A stretch of DNA of 64,000 nucleotides from Comamonadaceae bacterium (lineage in GTDB: Bacteria > Pseudomonadota > Gammaproteobacteria > Burkholderiales > Burkholderiaceae_C): the NCBI GenBank assembly GCA_947373185.1, contig CANBWP010000004.1, positions 53,087-117,086 on the forward strand. Direction: 5' to 3'. The notes below the pieces were generated by a model. It had not been told where the DNA came from. It searched no databases and saw only the letters and a list, made by a program, of their open reading frames with translations. This document shows, piece after piece, positions 16,056 through 24,361 of this stretch; positions within the stretch are counted from its first letter, which is position 1; every line of letters begins with the position of its first letter. The position numbers were made by a program, and so were the translations under genes.

Positions 16056-16990
16056 TGGACGCAAAAGACACCGCGGTGACGGTGGTATGTGTGGCCAGTT
16101 GGAACGTCGATCTGATTGCCCACATTGCCAAGCCCTTGCGCCGTGGTGAAACCCAATTGGCCAATGCCTTTGAGCGGCTGCCAGGTGGCAAGGGCAGCAA
16201 TGCAGCCATTGCTGCAGCGCGCATGGGGGCGCAAGTGGGTTTGATCGCACGTGTCGGCGGCGATGATTTTGGTCAAATGGGGCTCGATCTCTGGCAGCGC
16301 GAAGGCATTCACCATGCGCATGTGGTGCGCGGAGAAAACGAAGTCAATGGCACTGCCCTCATCTTGGTGTATGCCGATGGCGACAATTCGATTGCGGTGT
16401 ATCCTGGCGCAGGTGCCAACCTGACCCCAGACCATGTCTTGGCTGCGCAGACCATGCTGGCGTCGGCCAAAGTGGTCATGGCGTCGTGTGAGGTGCCTGT
16501 GCAAGCCACACAGCTGGCCTTTGAAGTGGCTCGCCAGCATGGCGTTCTGACCTTGCTCAACCCTGCCCCCGCCATAGACATCCCAGACGCCTTGTGGTCT
16601 TTGGTGGATGTACTGACACCCAACGAAGAAGAGTTGCTGAAGTTGACAAACAAAGACACCTTAGACGTGGCCGCAGAGGTCTTGCTTTCCCGAGGTGTCG
16701 GCGCAGTGGTGGTCACTTTGGGGGCGCAGGGTTGTGCCCTGTACCGGCGCCAAGAAGCTGTGATTCACATTCCCGGTCATGTACTGACAGTGCAGGACAC
16801 CATTGGCGCAGGAGATACTTTTACGGGGGCCTTGGCCGCCAACCTGTCCATTGCGTGTGAATGGCCCGAAGCCTTGAGCTTAGCGAACGCGGCGGCCGCC
16901 ATGTCAACTCAGGCACAGGGTGCCGTCAGCGCCATGCCAAGCCGCGATCAGGTGCAAGCTTGGTTGGCGCGGCAACCTGCTCATGCTTGA
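16055..16990 (+). CDS. PfkB-family sugar kinase (ribokinase-like)
   Basis: A 311-residue PfkB kinase. GGKGSNAAIAAARMGA at about 44-59 is the first signature and DTIGAGDTFTGAL near 250 is the second, with the catalytic Asp in GAGD. The form is closest to ribokinase. As the last gene of the sugar operon it may phosphorylate a pathway sugar, a 2-keto-3-deoxy acid or a side substrate; an oxidative fucose route does not need it, so its substrate is an open question. The start ATG overlaps the dctM stop by one base, and the 3' end overlaps the convergent FTR1 gene by ten bases. Confidence 0.87.
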   Translation: MDAKDTAVTVVCVASWNVDLIAHIAKPLRRGETQLANAFERLPGGKGSNAAIAAARMGAQVGLIARVGGDDFGQMGLDLWQREGIHHAHVVRGENEVNGTALILVYADGDNSIAVYPGAGANLTPDHVLAAQTMLASAKVVMASCEVPVQATQLAFEVARQHGVLTLLNPAPAIDIPDALWSLVDVLTPNEEELLKLTNKDTLDVAAEVLLSRGVGAVVVTLGAQGCALYRRQEAVIHIPGHVLTVQDTIGAGDTFTGALAANLSIACEWPEALSLANAAAAMSTQAQGAVSAMPSRDQVQAWLARQPAHA

Positions 16991-17832
16991 CGGAGTGACG
17001 TGCCAGATCTGTTTGACGCAGACCGCTGTGCACGTGCACTCACCATTTGCGATGCAGACCAGATGATCAAGGCCGTCAAGACATAGGCACCCACTTGCAT
17101 TTGGCTGGGGTTGGCGTCATAGCCCACGATACCGTGAAGCAACATGCCGATCAAAGAATCATTGGGCAACCAAGAAGCGATGTCCCACGCAGGCTCCGCC
17201 AACCAAGACAAGAAATCCGATTGGTTCATGACCTTGACCCATTGACTGGCCAAATTACCGGCCAACATGAGCAAAAGAATGTTGGTGATCTGAAACAGGC
17301 GATGTGGTTTGAGCTTGCCCAAACCGCTGTAGATCAGCCAACCGACACAACTGCCTAAGCTCAAGCCCACCAAAACACTCAAGACCATGCTGCTGCGCGT
17401 GTTGTCTTCGCTGGCAGAGAGTCCGGCGACGAAAAGCACCGTCTCTGCACCCTCTCGCAAGACGGCCAATGCCACTGCAAGGGTCACCGCCCATAAGGAG
17501 CCTTGTTGCGCTAGGGCCAACTGACCAATGCGTTTGGCATCTTGCACCATTTGTTTGGCATGTGTGCTGACCCAGATGGCATGCCAAGCGAGCATCAGCA
17601 AGGCCACCGACAAGATACAGGCGGTCACCAGTTCTTGGCCGATGCCATCGGCCCAAGCGCTGAGTTGGTTCATCAAAGAGGCCATCAAAAAGGAGCCCAA
17701 ACCACCTGAAACAATTCCCAAACCCAAAGATCGACTGCGATGGAAAAGGCCTTGTGTGGAAGCCGCAATGATGCCGATGAACAGTGCAGCTTCCAGCGTT
17801 TCTCTGAACACAATAAGCGTGGTGCCAAACAT
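16981..17832 (-). CDS. FTR1-family high-affinity iron permease (EfeU/FtrC-like)
   Basis: A 283-residue inner-membrane protein with about seven helices. It has both iron-binding REXXE motifs: RETLE at residues 10-14 and REGAE near 126. This family imports ferrous or ferric iron, as in EfeUOB and the Bordetella/Burkholderia FtrABCD system. The upstream gene, nine bases away on the same strand, is a secreted cupredoxin-like protein that would serve as the periplasmic partner. No peroxidase (EfeB) or P19-like gene is adjacent, so this is a minimal two-gene form. A Fur-like site precedes the pair. Confidence 0.9.
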   Translation of the reverse strand: MFGTTLIVFRETLEAALFIGIIAASTQGLFHRSRSLGLGIVSGGLGSFLMASLMNQLSAWADGIGQELVTACILSVALLMLAWHAIWVSTHAKQMVQDAKRIGQLALAQQGSLWAVTLAVALAVLREGAETVLFVAGLSASEDNTRSSMVLSVLVGLSLGSCVGWLIYSGLGKLKPHRLFQITNILLLMLAGNLASQWVKVMNQSDFLSWLAEPAWDIASWLPNDSLIGMLLHGIVGYDANPSQMQVGAYVLTALIIWSASQMVSARAQRSASNRSGTSLRQA

Positions 17833-17841
17833 AAGTTGTCC

Positions 17842-18198
17842 TTATTCAGCGATGACCGCACCTTTGGCGGTGGCTGGATTGAATTCGCCCATGAACTCAT
17901 ATCGACCTGGTTTGAGGGGGCCAATGAAGATCACGATTTGGCCATTGGCAGGAACGACTTTCTCACGCTTTAGGCTGTGGCTTTCAAACTCTTCTGGCGT
18001 GTTGTCTTTGTTTTGGATGATCAATTTCACCCGTTGGTTGGCGGGAACTTTGATTTCTGCAGGTTCAAATTGATGCGCTTGAATGACCAGTTTGAACTCG
18101 GTCGCTGCGGTTTGCGCTTGGGCAGCGAAGGACAAACCGCCGCACACGATGCCACCGATCAGAGCGGCTGTGTATTTGCTGTAGGGCAGTGAAAACAT
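17842..18198 (-). CDS. Secreted cupredoxin-domain protein (iron uptake partner)
   Basis: A 118-residue protein with a signal peptide (YTAALIGGIVCGGLSFAAQAQ). A cupredoxin-like beta fold follows: FKLVIQAHQFEPAEIKVPANQ, then EFESHSLKREKVVPANG and GRYEFMGEFN. This is the Cupredoxin_1 type seen at the N-terminus of EfeO and in FtrB. It probably binds or oxidises iron or copper for the FTR1 permease downstream. ATG 18196-18198 is chosen because AGGAG sits seven bases upstream. It is the first gene of the pair. Confidence 0.8.
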   Translation of the reverse strand: MFSLPYSKYTAALIGGIVCGGLSFAAQAQTAATEFKLVIQAHQFEPAEIKVPANQRVKLIIQNKDNTPEEFESHSLKREKVVPANGQIVIFIGPLKPGRYEFMGEFNPATAKGAVIAE

Positions 18199-18235
18199 AC
18201 ATGACTCCTGAAAAATTTCCAATGAGCTGATTCTA

Positions 18236-18254
18236 AATGAGAACTATTCGTATT
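18236..18254. promoter_or_regulatory. Probable Fur box upstream of the iron uptake pair
   Basis: AATGAGAACTATTCGTATT matches the symmetric form AATGAGAATCATTCTCATT at 15 of 19 positions and lies 38 bases before the cupredoxin ATG. Its place before an FTR1 system supports iron repression by Fur. Confidence 0.55.
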
Positions 18255-18351
18255 CGCAAGCGGTGGCAAATAAGCCTGTTTTCAAAGTGGCTTTCAGGGT
18301 TTACTCAGAGCGACATAGCAGGGACTTCTTTCTAGAAGAGATAATCAAACC

Positions 18352-19254
18352 ATGAACTATCCGACGCTTGAAGAATCGATTGGCAACACGCCCTTGGTCA
18401 GGTTGCAGCGCATGGCTGCAGACGTTTGCATGACCCAGCGAAATGTCATTTTGGGCAAACTAGAGGGCAACAACCCAGCCGGTTCCGTCAAGGATCGGCC
18501 CGCCTTGTCGATGATCAAACGTGCACAAGAGCGCGGTGAAATCAAGCCGGGCGATACGCTCATTGAAGCAACCTCAGGTAACACGGGCATTGCACTGGCC
18601 ATGGCTGCGGCCATCAAGGGGTACCGCATGATTTTGATCATGCCGGAAGACTTGTCGATTGAGCGCGCTCAAACCATGAAAGCCTTTGGCGCTGAATTGA
18701 TTTTGACACCCAAGAGCGGTGGCATGGAATACGCACGTGACTTGGCTGACAACATGGCGGCGCAGGGCAAGGGCCGCATCCTGGATCAGTTCGCCAACCC
18801 AGACAATCCGCGCATTCATTACGAGACCACAGGTCCAGAAATTTGGACGCAAACAGAAGGCCAGATCACCCACTTTGTGAGTGCGATGGGCACGACGGGC
18901 ACCATCACGGGTGTGTCGCAATTCTTGAAAGAAAAGAATCCCAAGGTTCGAATCATTGGCGCACAACCCAGTGAGGGCTCCCGCATTCCGGGCATTCGCA
19001 AATGGCCGCAAGAATATCTTCCTAAAATTTACAACCCCGACAACGTCGATGAGTTGGTCTATGTCAGCCAAGACGACGCTGAAGACACGTGCCGCCAATT
19101 GGCCCGCGAAGAAGGTTTGTTTGCCGGCATTTCTGCAGCAGGTGCTTGCTGGGTGGCACAACAAATTGCAGCCCGCGAACACAATGCGACCATCGTTTTC
19201 ATTGTGTGCGATCGGGGTGATCGTTATCTGTCCACAGGAGTCTTTCCCGCATGA
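18352..19254 (+). CDS. cysM: Cysteine synthase B (O-acetylserine sulfhydrylase)
   Basis: A 300-residue PLP enzyme. The PLP lysine is K47 in NPAGSVKDR, the substrate loop is TSGNTG near 75-80, and the phosphate-cradle glycines appear in MGTTGTITG. Length (about 300) and the IGNTPLVRLQRM start are CysM-like rather than CysK. It makes cysteine from O-acetylserine and sulfide or thiosulfate. The stop overlaps the nudix ATG (ATGA), and a TusA-type sulfur carrier follows, so this is a small sulfur-linked operon. Confidence 0.93.
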   Translation: MNYPTLEESIGNTPLVRLQRMAADVCMTQRNVILGKLEGNNPAGSVKDRPALSMIKRAQERGEIKPGDTLIEATSGNTGIALAMAAAIKGYRMILIMPEDLSIERAQTMKAFGAELILTPKSGGMEYARDLADNMAAQGKGRILDQFANPDNPRIHYETTGPEIWTQTEGQITHFVSAMGTTGTITGVSQFLKEKNPKVRIIGAQPSEGSRIPGIRKWPQEYLPKIYNPDNVDELVYVSQDDAEDTCRQLAREEGLFAGISAAGACWVAQQIAAREHNATIVFIVCDRGDRYLSTGVFPA

Positions 19255-19799
19255 CTGAGTATCGCTTTTGTCCCTGCTGCGGTGCGCCGCTCGCATGGTT
19301 GCCGCAAATGGAAGACGGTGGCGAGAAATTGCGCCTTCGCTGCACCGAATGCGATTTCACCCATTGGAACAATCCGACGCCCGTATTGGCCGGCATTGTT
19401 CAAGTGGGGGACCAAATTTTGTTAGCGCGCAACGCCGCTTGGACAGGCCGTAAATTTGCCTTGATCACAGGTTTCATGGAAGCTGGCGAAACCCCAGAGG
19501 AGGGAATTACCCGCGAGATTGCCGAAGAAACCAATTTGCAAGTCAGTGCTTTGAAATTGATCGGTGTGTACGATTTTCAGCGCATGAACCAAGTGATCAT
19601 TGCTTATCACGCGGTAGCCTCTGGCACTGTCAAGTTGTCGCCAGAACTGGTGGAATACAAGATGTTCAATGTCGATGAATTGGTGTGCTGGCCTGCCGGT
19701 ACGGGCTATGCGCTGGGCGACTGGTTGCGAACCCAAGGCATTGAGCCCAAGTTCATGACTTGGGAAGAGCGTGATGCACAAGGACGTACTGCAGAATGA
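19251..19799 (+). CDS. Nudix hydrolase with zinc ribbon (NudC-like)
   Basis: A 182-residue protein. The N-terminal ribbon has CPCCGAPL and LRCTECDF cysteine pairs; the nudix box GFMEAGETPEEGITREIAEE follows near residue 75. This resembles the C-terminal half of NADH pyrophosphatase and small ADP-ribose-type nudix enzymes. It cuts a nucleoside diphosphate linked to another group; the substrate is not known. It overlaps cysM by four bases and the TusA gene by four bases. Confidence 0.85.
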   Translation: MTEYRFCPCCGAPLAWLPQMEDGGEKLRLRCTECDFTHWNNPTPVLAGIVQVGDQILLARNAAWTGRKFALITGFMEAGETPEEGITREIAEETNLQVSALKLIGVYDFQRMNQVIIAYHAVASGTVKLSPELVEYKMFNVDELVCWPAGTGYALGDWLRTQGIEPKFMTWEERDAQGRTAE

Positions 19800-20062
19800 A
19801 CGCCCAACACGATCAGGTCGGAGGCCCCATGCGCTTGGCGTTTGATGTTGAATTGGACACCTGTGGCTTGAACTGCCCGTTGCCCATCTTGAAAGCTAAA
19901 AAAGCATTGACCGCCATGGCTTCAGGTCAAGTCCTCAAAGTACTGGCCACAGACCCCGGCGCGCTGCGCGACTTTGAAGCCTTTGCCCGTCAAACGGGCC
20001 ATGCCTTGTTGGCGCAAGAAACAGAAGGCGAGCGCTTTTTCATTTGGATGAAGCGGAAATAA
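19796..20062 (+). CDS. TusA/SirA-family sulfur carrier protein
   Basis: An 88-residue protein with the TusA motif CGLNCPLPILK; Cys27 of the CPLP segment would carry the persulfide, with a second Cys at 23. Coupling to cysM suggests a role in sulfur trafficking. The ATG overlaps the nudix stop (ATGA); a second in-frame ATG at residue 12 may be used instead. The gene ends two bases before a bidirectional terminator. Confidence 0.87.
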   Translation: MNAQHDQVGGPMRLAFDVELDTCGLNCPLPILKAKKALTAMASGQVLKVLATDPGALRDFEAFARQTGHALLAQETEGERFFIWMKRK

Positions 20063-20063
20063 A

Positions 20064-20089
20064 AAAGCCTCCGGCACCGGAAGCTTTCT
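20064..20089. terminator. Bidirectional terminator between tusA-like gene and galU
   Basis: AAAGC-C-TCCG and CGGA-A-GCTTT pair with one internal mismatch around a GCAC loop. The A-run at the left gives a strong T-tract on the minus strand for galU; TTTCT on the right serves the plus strand less well. Confidence 0.75.
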
Positions 20090-20108
20090 GAAGGGATCCT
20101 TGAAGCTT

Positions 20109-20996
20109 TCAGAGCTTCAGGGTTTTCAAATAAGCCCTGAAAGATTCACCCACTTGCGGGTGTTCTAAGGCCAGTTCGACCGTGGCTTCTAAAAAGCCTT
20201 CTTTGCTGCCACAGTCGTAGCGTTTGCCCTCGTACTGAAAGGCGTAGACCGCTTCGCGCAACTTCAAACGTGCGATGGCATCGGTCAATTGAATTTCACC
20301 ACCCACACCCGTGGGTTGATTTCTGATTTCTTCAAAAATACCAGGCGTCAAAATGTACCGACCCGCCACACCCATGCGCGACGGTGCGTTTTCAGGGGAG
20401 GGCTTTTCGACGATTTGCTCAACACGAATCAATTGTTTGCCTGCCGACTCGCCAGCCACAATGCCGTAGCGTTTGACGTGTTCTACAGGCACTTCTTGCA
20501 CCGCCAAAATAGAACGACCTTGTTGTTCGTAGGCCCTGACCATTTGGGCCAACACAGAGGGGCCACCTTTGAGGCCGACCATCAAATCATCGGCCAACAA
20601 AACGGCAAACGGTTCTTGACCTACCATGGCTTCCGCGCACAGCACTGCATGGCCCAAGCCCAGAGAGCGAGGTTGGCGCACATAAGCACAGACCATGTCA
20701 TCGGGTTGAACAGAGCGGACCACTTTGAGCAACTCTTCTTTGTGCGCGCTTTCGAGTTCTGTTTCAAGTTCGTAAGCCGTGTCAAAGTGATCCTCAATGG
20801 CGCGCTTGCTTCGGCCTGTGACGAAGATCATGTGACGCACGCCCGCCGAATAAGCCTCTTCCACCGCATACTGAATGAGGGGCTTGTCCACCACCGGCAG
20901 CATCTCTTTGGGCGCGGCTTTGGTGGCGGGTAAAAAGCGTGTGCCCAGACCTGCGACGGGGAATACAGCTTTTCGAATGCTGGGCGTGGTGCTCAT
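20109..20996 (-). CDS. galU: UTP-glucose-1-phosphate uridylyltransferase
   Basis: A 295-residue nucleotidyltransferase. The signature GLGTRFLPATKAAPKEMLP at about 16-34 binds UTP; VEKPSPENAPSRMGVAGRYIL further on is GalU-specific. Length is normal (about 290-300). It makes UDP-glucose for surface polysaccharides. Single gene, with valS 63 bases downstream on the same strand and a strong terminator right after its own stop... the order of transcription here is valS first, then galU. Confidence 0.95.
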   Translation of the reverse strand: MSTTPSIRKAVFPVAGLGTRFLPATKAAPKEMLPVVDKPLIQYAVEEAYSAGVRHMIFVTGRSKRAIEDHFDTAYELETELESAHKEELLKVVRSVQPDDMVCAYVRQPRSLGLGHAVLCAEAMVGQEPFAVLLADDLMVGLKGGPSVLAQMVRAYEQQGRSILAVQEVPVEHVKRYGIVAGESAGKQLIRVEQIVEKPSPENAPSRMGVAGRYILTPGIFEEIRNQPTGVGGEIQLTDAIARLKLREAVYAFQYEGKRYDCGSKEGFLEATVELALEHPQVGESFRAYLKTLKL

Positions 20997-21059
20997 GGTT
21001 GGGTTCTCGTTGAGTTCAATTCATTCTAGAAAATAACACAATCGGTTGACGTGCTGAAG

Positions 21060-24026
21060 TCAGTGTGCTGCAGGCGCGGCTTGAAGCTGCGCCAACTGCG
21101 TGCGCACTTTGCTCAGAGTGGCTTCAAAGTCCGCTACACGCTTACGCTCTTGCTCAATCACGGCAGGCGGGGCTTTGGCCACGAATGCCTCATTGCTCAA
21201 CTTGCCATGGGCTTTGCCAATTTCGCCTTCTAAGCGGGCCACTTCTTTGCCAAGGCGAATCTTTTCTGCGGCGACGTCCACTTCCATGAACAAGCACAGA
21301 CGCGCTTCGCCCACCACGGCCACAGGGGCAGCCGCAGCAGCTTTCGTCCACTCGGCTTCGTTGTCAAAGACTTTGACCTCGTTCAACTTGGCCAAGGCTT
21401 GCAACACGGGTCCAGCAGATTTCATGAACGCTGCATCGCCCAACACATACAAAGGCAACTTGGTGGCAGGCGAGACGTTCATCTCACCGCGCAAGTTGCG
21501 GCAGGCATCGACCAGCGTTTTGAGCTTGGCCACATGCGCTTCGGCTTGTTCGTCAATGCGCTCGGGTTGTGACACAGGGTAGGCCGCAATGCTGACCGAA
21601 GGACCTGCACGACCCGCCACCGGTGCCACCTTTTGCCACAACTCTTCAGAGATGAAGGGGGTGATGGGGTGCACCAGACGCAGAATGGTTTCCAAGGTGC
21701 GAATGAGCGTGCGACGTGTGGCGCGTTGCTGGGATGCATCGCCCGTGTTGATTTGCACCTTGGCAATTTCCAAATACCAATCGCAGAATTCGTTCCACAC
21801 AAAGTCGTAAATGGCGTTGGCCACATTGTCCAAGCGGTACTCGGCAAAGCCTTTGGCCACGTCGGCTTCGACGCGCTGAATTTTGGAAGAGATCCAACGG
21901 TCAGCTTGGCTGAAAGTCATGTAGCCATGGGCTGGGCCGCCCACGGCGCATTCTGCTTTGGTGTGTTCTTTCAAACCGCAATCTTGGCCTTCGCAGTTCA
22001 TCAGCACAAAGCGTGTGGCGTTCCACAGCTTGTTGCAGAAGTTGCGATAGCCTTCGCAGCGCTTGCTGTCAAAGTTGATGCTGCGGCCCAAGGAGGCCAA
22101 AGCGGCAAACGTGAAGCGCAGTGCATCTGCACCGTAGGCTGGAATGCCTTCGGGAAATTCTTTTTGCGTGTTCTTGCGCACTTGCGGTGCCGTCTCGGGC
22201 TTGCGCAAACCTTGTGAACGTTTCTCGAGCAAAGGCTCTAAAGAAATGCCGTCGATCAAATCGACGGGGTCGAGCACATTGCCTTCCGACTTGCTCATCT
22301 TCTTGCCTTGTGCATCGCGCACCAAGCCGTGGATGTAAACATGTTTGAACGGCACGCGACCTGTGAAGTGGGTGGTCATCATGATCATTCGGGCCACCCA
22401 GAAGAAAATGATGTCGTAACCAGTGACCAACACGGAGGAGGGCAGGTACAAGTCGTAGTCTTGTGTTTTGTTTGTGCCTGATGTGGCCACGGCCTCTGGC
22501 CAACCCATCGTCGAGAAAGGCACCAAGGCTGAGGAATACCAAGTGTCGAGCACGTCTTCATCGCGCTTGAGTTTCTTGCCTGCACCTGCTTGCGCTTGTG
22601 CTTCGGCTTCCGACTTGGCTACATACACATTGCCTTCTTCGTCGTACCAAGCGGGAATTTGATGGCCCCACCACAGTTGACGTGAGATGCACCAGTCTTG
22701 GATGTTGTTCATCCATTGGTCGTAGGTGTTGACCCAGTTCTCGGGGACAAAACTCACTTGGCCGGAGTGCACTGCATCAATGGCTTTTTGCGCAATGCTC
22801 TTGCCTGTAGGGTCTTGGGGGCTGACTTTGTTGACAGCCACAAACCATTGGTCTGTGAGCATGGGTTCCACCACTTGACCGGTGCGCGCGCAAATCGGCA
22901 GCATCAGTTTATGGGCTTTGATTTCAATCAGCAGACCTTGTGCTTCCAAGTCTTTGATCACAGCCTTGCGCGCCACAAAGCGGTCCATGCCTTGGTAGGC
23001 TTGGGGGCCGTTTTCATTCACCGTGGCCGTCAATGTGAAGATGGTGATCAGCGGCAAGTTGTGACGCATGGAGCATGCGTAGTCGTTGGCGTCATGAGCG
23101 CCGGTGATCTTGACGCAACCCGAGCCAAATTCGCGATCGACAAAGTCGTCGGCAATGATGGGGATCTGGCGATCGCACAAAGGCAGATCCACTTTTTTGC
23201 CGACCAAGTGTTTGTAGCGCTCGTCTTCGGGGTGAACGGCCAACGCGCCGTCGGCCATCATGGTTTCGGGACGGGTGGTGGCAATGGTCATGCCTTTTTG
23301 CATCACGCCATCGATCAGCTGTGGGCCGTCGGCAAACGGGTACAAGATGTAATGCATCTTGCCGTCGGCTTCGGTGTTCTCCACTTCCAAGTCGGACACG
23401 GCGCTTTGCAAGACGGGGTCCCAGCTGACCAAGCGCTTGCCGCGGTAAATCAGGCCTTGCTCGTACAGCTTCACAAAGGTTTCGGACACCACTTTGGACA
23501 ACTTGTCGTCCATGGTGAAGTACTCGCGCGTCCAGTCCACGCTGTCGCCCATGCGGCGCATTTGCTGCGTGATGGTGTTGCCCGATTGTTCTTTCCATTC
23601 CCACACTTTGGACACAAAGTTTTTGCGCGCTTCGGCAGGCGTTGGGCCCATGTCGTGTCGGCTGATGCCCTGGCCTTGCAGCTGGCGCTCCACCACAATT
23701 TGCGTGGCAATGCCGGCGTGGTCGGTGCCGGGAATCCATGCGGTGTTGAAACCCATCATGCGGTGATAGCGCGTGAGGCTGTCCATGATGGTTTGGTTGA
23801 ACGCATGGCCCATGTGCAGGGTGCCTGTCACATTGGGGGGTGGCAATTGGATGGCGAAATTGGGCGCGTCAGCTTTGGGCGCTTGGCTGCCCCGATGACC
23901 GGCAATGCCATAACCGCGTTTTTCCCATTCGGGGCCCCAATGGGCTTCTAAGGCTGCGGGCTCAAAAGACTTGGACAGGCTTTCAAGGCCGGGTTGCTGA
24001 AGGGCGGGGGTGGACTCGTTGCTCAT
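21060..24026 (-). CDS. valS: Valyl-tRNA synthetase
   Basis: A 988-residue class I synthetase. HMGHA of the HIGH motif lies at residues 71-75 and KMSKSEGN near 575. The editing domain lies between them, and the C-terminal coiled coil ([23 protein letters not shown]) closes the protein as in bacterial ValRS. It charges tRNA-Val. Start ATG at 24024-24026. The leader contains a short perfect hairpin (24043-24060). galU follows downstream on the same strand. Confidence 0.98.
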   Translation of the reverse strand: MSNESTPALQQPGLESLSKSFEPAALEAHWGPEWEKRGYGIAGHRGSQAPKADAPNFAIQLPPPNVTGTLHMGHAFNQTIMDSLTRYHRMMGFNTAWIPGTDHAGIATQIVVERQLQGQGISRHDMGPTPAEARKNFVSKVWEWKEQSGNTITQQMRRMGDSVDWTREYFTMDDKLSKVVSETFVKLYEQGLIYRGKRLVSWDPVLQSAVSDLEVENTEADGKMHYILYPFADGPQLIDGVMQKGMTIATTRPETMMADGALAVHPEDERYKHLVGKKVDLPLCDRQIPIIADDFVDREFGSGCVKITGAHDANDYACSMRHNLPLITIFTLTATVNENGPQAYQGMDRFVARKAVIKDLEAQGLLIEIKAHKLMLPICARTGQVVEPMLTDQWFVAVNKVSPQDPTGKSIAQKAIDAVHSGQVSFVPENWVNTYDQWMNNIQDWCISRQLWWGHQIPAWYDEEGNVYVAKSEAEAQAQAGAGKKLKRDEDVLDTWYSSALVPFSTMGWPEAVATSGTNKTQDYDLYLPSSVLVTGYDIIFFWVARMIMMTTHFTGRVPFKHVYIHGLVRDAQGKKMSKSEGNVLDPVDLIDGISLEPLLEKRSQGLRKPETAPQVRKNTQKEFPEGIPAYGADALRFTFAALASLGRSINFDSKRCEGYRNFCNKLWNATRFVLMNCEGQDCGLKEHTKAECAVGGPAHGYMTFSQADRWISSKIQRVEADVAKGFAEYRLDNVANAIYDFVWNEFCDWYLEIAKVQINTGDASQQRATRRTLIRTLETILRLVHPITPFISEELWQKVAPVAGRAGPSVSIAAYPVSQPERIDEQAEAHVAKLKTLVDACRNLRGEMNVSPATKLPLYVLGDAAFMKSAGPVLQALAKLNEVKVFDNEAEWTKAAAAAPVAVVGEARLCLFMEVDVAAEKIRLGKEVARLEGEIGKAHGKLSNEAFVAKAPPAVIEQERKRVADFEATLSKVRTQLAQLQAAPAAH

Positions 24027-24042
24027 GGGCTGAATAGTTTGT

Positions 24043-24060
24043 CATTGCCCAGGGGCAATG
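24043..24060 (-). promoter_or_regulatory. Hairpin in the valS leader
   Basis: CATTGCCC and GGGCAATG are perfect 8-bp arms around a two-base centre, 17 bases upstream of the valS start. No T-run follows, so it may be a leader structure rather than a terminator. Confidence 0.35.
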
Positions 24061-24163
24061 TCATGATTGGACTGAAGCCATGATTTTACTGGGCAAGCGC
24101 CCCAATTCCTGGTCCAACGGCCATTCGTTCCTCCGTCTGAGGGGCTTCAGCCCGGGTTCTGCT

Positions 24164-24343
24164 TCAGTTCTTGGCCGATTCGATGCAATCTCTGAGGACG
24201 GCCGTATCCCCAACTTGGTTGGCCAACAACAAAATGAGGCGCAAGTTGAGTTGTTCGGACTGTTCAGCGTTCAAGCCCTCATGGGCATTGAGCAATTGCT
24301 CGTAGAAGGTGTCGGCGTCTTGAAGGTTCAGTTCTGTTTTCAT
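24164..24343 (-). CDS. Small DUF2783-family protein
   Basis: A 59-residue ORF on the minus strand, ATG 24341-24343 to TGA 24164-24166, with GGGAA ten bases upstream. It reads MKTELNLQDADTFYEQLL, then AHEGLNAEQSEQLNLRL, and ends RDCIESAKN. The pattern (FYEQLL-AHEGL-EQS-LN-RL-LLLANQ-GD) is that of DUF2783, small proteins that I recall next to FAD-dependent monooxygenases in Burkholderiales. It starts 18 bases after the stop of such an enzyme, so the two are co-transcribed. A role as a partner of the flavoenzyme is inference. Confidence 0.8.
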   Translation of the reverse strand: MKTELNLQDADTFYEQLLNAHEGLNAEQSEQLNLRLILLLANQVGDTAVLRDCIESAKN

Positions 24344-24361
24344 GGTGATTCCCGAATGTGT

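Noticed and set aside
18324..18337. Inverted repeat CTTCT/AGAAG before cysM as an operator
   Set aside because: Only 5-bp arms; likely chance.
22698..23951. 417-codon open frame antisense to valS
   Set aside because: It mirrors valS codons, has no ribosome site or recognisable domain, and is the usual shadow of a GC-biased gene.
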